From Parapedobacter lycopersici_A (GTDB lineage: Bacteria > Bacteroidota > Bacteroidia > Sphingobacteriales > Sphingobacteriaceae), in the NCBI RefSeq assembly GCF_040395035.1, contig NZ_JBEBRB010000056.1, forward strand, positions 1 through 17,006: a DNA stretch of 17,006 nt, in the 5' to 3' direction. Positions 15,837 to 17,006 of the stretch are shown in pieces. The notes under the pieces were generated by a model, which was not told the origin of the DNA, ran no database searches, and saw only the letters and a list, made by a program, of their open reading frames with translations. Each line of letters starts with the position of its first letter. The first letter of the stretch is position 1. Made by a program: the position numbers and the translations under genes.

Positions 15837-16805
15837 ATGTATACATCACGAATCATTGCGCGCGGTATTTTTTTGCTAATGATCGCTTTATCGGTGGCCA
15901 TGCCCCTGACGGCGCAGATCGATCTGGACAACACCCTCGGTAACGACACCAATCGAATGCATGAGCAGGTGGACGCCACGTTCAAGACAACACGGATCAT
16001 TAACAGTCAGTCTGTCGAGACCATCCACCGGCATGAGCTCGATTTTAAAGTGGATCACCGTTTTGGCGATATTGCCGGGGCCAACGGCGGAGCAACGAAT
16101 TTTTTTGGCCTCGACAACTCCACCGATATAAAAATCGGATTCGAATACGGCATAACGGATAACCTGAATGTTGGAATCGCGCGTGCAAAAGGTGCTACCC
16201 GGGTATCACAGCTTTATGAGGCAAATGTGAAATACCGCCTGCTGCGACAGACCGTTGACGGACGCATGCCCGTTTCCATGACTGTGTACACCAGTCTGAC
16301 CATACCCGGTGTAAAGGCTGACCAGAACCTTGGCGAAGCCACTTCGTATAACGAGTTTTCAGATCGACTTAATACGGTAGTTCAGTTGATTATCGCCCGG
16401 AAATTCGGTTCCCGCCTTTCACTGGCGTTGCATCCCACATACATCCGGAGAAATACCACTGCTGTTTACGACGGAGAAAATAATCTGCTTGCCCTGGGAA
16501 TAGGGGGAAGGCTGAAGGTAAGCAGGCGTATGGCGTTGGTGATGGACTATTTCCTGCCTTTCCGGTCGGCGGCGAGCAAAGAAAGGTATGCGGATGCCAT
16601 CACCACGTTATACAATCCTTTGGGTATCGGATTAGAAATTGAAACCGGGGGACATGTATTCAATTTGAATTTTACCAATGCCACGGCAATACAGGAAATG
16701 CAATACATTCCCGAGACGACCACATCGTGGCGTAAGGGACAATTCCGATGGGGGTTTACGATTTCGAGACGGTTCTCCCTAGGCCCGGCACAGCGCGGTG
16801 GGTAA
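15837..16805 (+). CDS. DUF5777 family beta-barrel protein
   Basis: A 322-residue protein with a signal peptide (RIIARGIFLLMIALSVAMPLTAQ, cleavage near 26) and a beta-rich body typical of DUF5777 barrels: ATFKTTRIINSQSVETIH (47-64), LDFKVDHRFGDI (68-79), TNFFGLDNSTDIKIGFEYGITDNLNVGIARAK (87-118), YRLLRQ (133-138) and a C-terminal strand ending in aromatic/Arg residues (FTISRRFSLGP). It is probably in the outer membrane; the function is unknown. ATG 15837 is chosen over 15792, since the latter overlaps the YceI gene and adds no conserved residues. It lies 10 bases after YceI and ends 7 bases before the convergent AtpZ-like gene. Confidence 0.85.
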   Translation: MYTSRIIARGIFLLMIALSVAMPLTAQIDLDNTLGNDTNRMHEQVDATFKTTRIINSQSVETIHRHELDFKVDHRFGDIAGANGGATNFFGLDNSTDIKIGFEYGITDNLNVGIARAKGATRVSQLYEANVKYRLLRQTVDGRMPVSMTVYTSLTIPGVKADQNLGEATSYNEFSDRLNTVVQLIIARKFGSRLSLALHPTYIRRNTTAVYDGENNLLALGIGGRLKVSRRMALVMDYFLPFRSAASKERYADAITTLYNPLGIGLEIETGGHVFNLNFTNATAIQEMQYIPETTTSWRKGQFRWGFTISRRFSLGPAQRGG

Positions 16806-16812
16806 GCCTATC

Positions 16813-17006
16813 CTAATTGTTTTTCCGCGTTACCGCGCGGATTACGGTATATATGCTGATGCACACCCCGACCAGTGCGAAGATGGCGGTCCACACATTA
16901 TTTTCGCTGTCCTTTGCGCTGTCAATACGGTACCCGATATAGGTGAATAATCCAATGATGGCCAACATCTGGAAGCCTACACCGCTAAAATAAGCGTATT
17001 TGCGCA
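16813..17006 (-). CDS. AtpZ/AtpI-like F0F1-ATPase accessory protein, 3' part
   Basis: The minus-strand frame is open to the right edge of the window and ends in TAG at 16815-16813, giving 63 C-terminal residues (RKYAYFSGVGFQMLAIIGLF to TRKNN). The sequence has two membrane helices, about LAIIGLFTYIGYRID and WTAIFALVGVCISIYTVIR, and the YSGxxFQM start that marks the AtpZ/AtpI family. These small proteins aid ion handling or assembly of the ATP synthase. Here it is the last gene on its strand before the convergent DUF5777 gene, so atpB does not follow directly, unlike the usual atpI-atpB order. The N-terminus is outside the window. A hairpin (CCGCG/CGCGG, 16825-16840) lies in the coding end. 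Confidence 0.8.
   Translation of the reverse strand, partial: RKYAYFSGVGFQMLAIIGLFTYIGYRIDSAKDSENNVWTAIFALVGVCISIYTVIRAVTRKNN

Overview
The window (about 50% GC) looks like chromosomal DNA from a member of the Bacteroidota, most likely of the Sphingobacteriaceae type. The reasons are a GldJ-type gliding/type IX secretion lipoprotein, DUF4270 and DUF5777 proteins, a one-domain glycogen-synthase-like protein next to panC, an ECF sigma factor followed by a membrane-anchored beta-barrel protein, lipoprotein signal peptides with little charge after the Cys, and promoters of the TTTG-N20-TAnnTTTG form used by this phylum. I see no insertion sequence, phage gene, tRNA, rRNA or CRISPR array. No gene-free stretch exceeds about 190 bases. 

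Layout. (1) Positions 1-4246, plus strand: the 3' part of an ebo (EDB) cluster, made of the end of UbiA-like eboC, then eboD (sugar-phosphate-cyclase family), eboE (TIM barrel) and eboF (alkaline-phosphatase/NPP superfamily), tightly packed as an operon. eboA and eboB would lie upstream, outside the window. (2) 4243-9591: panC on the minus strand, convergent with and overlapping eboF by 4 bases. Divergent from panC are a one-domain GT5-like protein, a DUF4270 lipoprotein and, after a terminator, glmS. (3) 9782-11990: gldJ (minus), divergent from ispF (plus), with a good promoter for each. (4) 12034-13832, minus: an ECF sigma factor translationally coupled to a protein that joins an anti-sigma-like N-terminus and one membrane helix to an outer-membrane-type barrel domain. 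(5) 14010-16805, plus: a lipoprotein of the Lipoprotein_15 repeat family, a monoheme cytochrome c lipoprotein, a YceI-family protein and a DUF5777 barrel, all exported. (6) 16813-17006, minus: the end of an AtpZ/AtpI-like gene. 

How it works together. Most of the window is housekeeping: pantothenate, amino-sugar and isoprenoid precursors, and secretion. Two parts are accessory and poorly understood. The ebo cluster is linked in cyanobacteria to moving scytonemin precursors to the periplasm, and in Pseudomonas to a nematode-repelling trait; its chemistry is unknown. The cell-envelope module at 14010-16805 combines a heme protein, a lipocalin-like YceI carrier, a predicted barrel and a repeat lipoprotein, which suggests an undescribed envelope redox or lipid-handling system. 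The sigma/anchored-barrel pair is a third unusual element.
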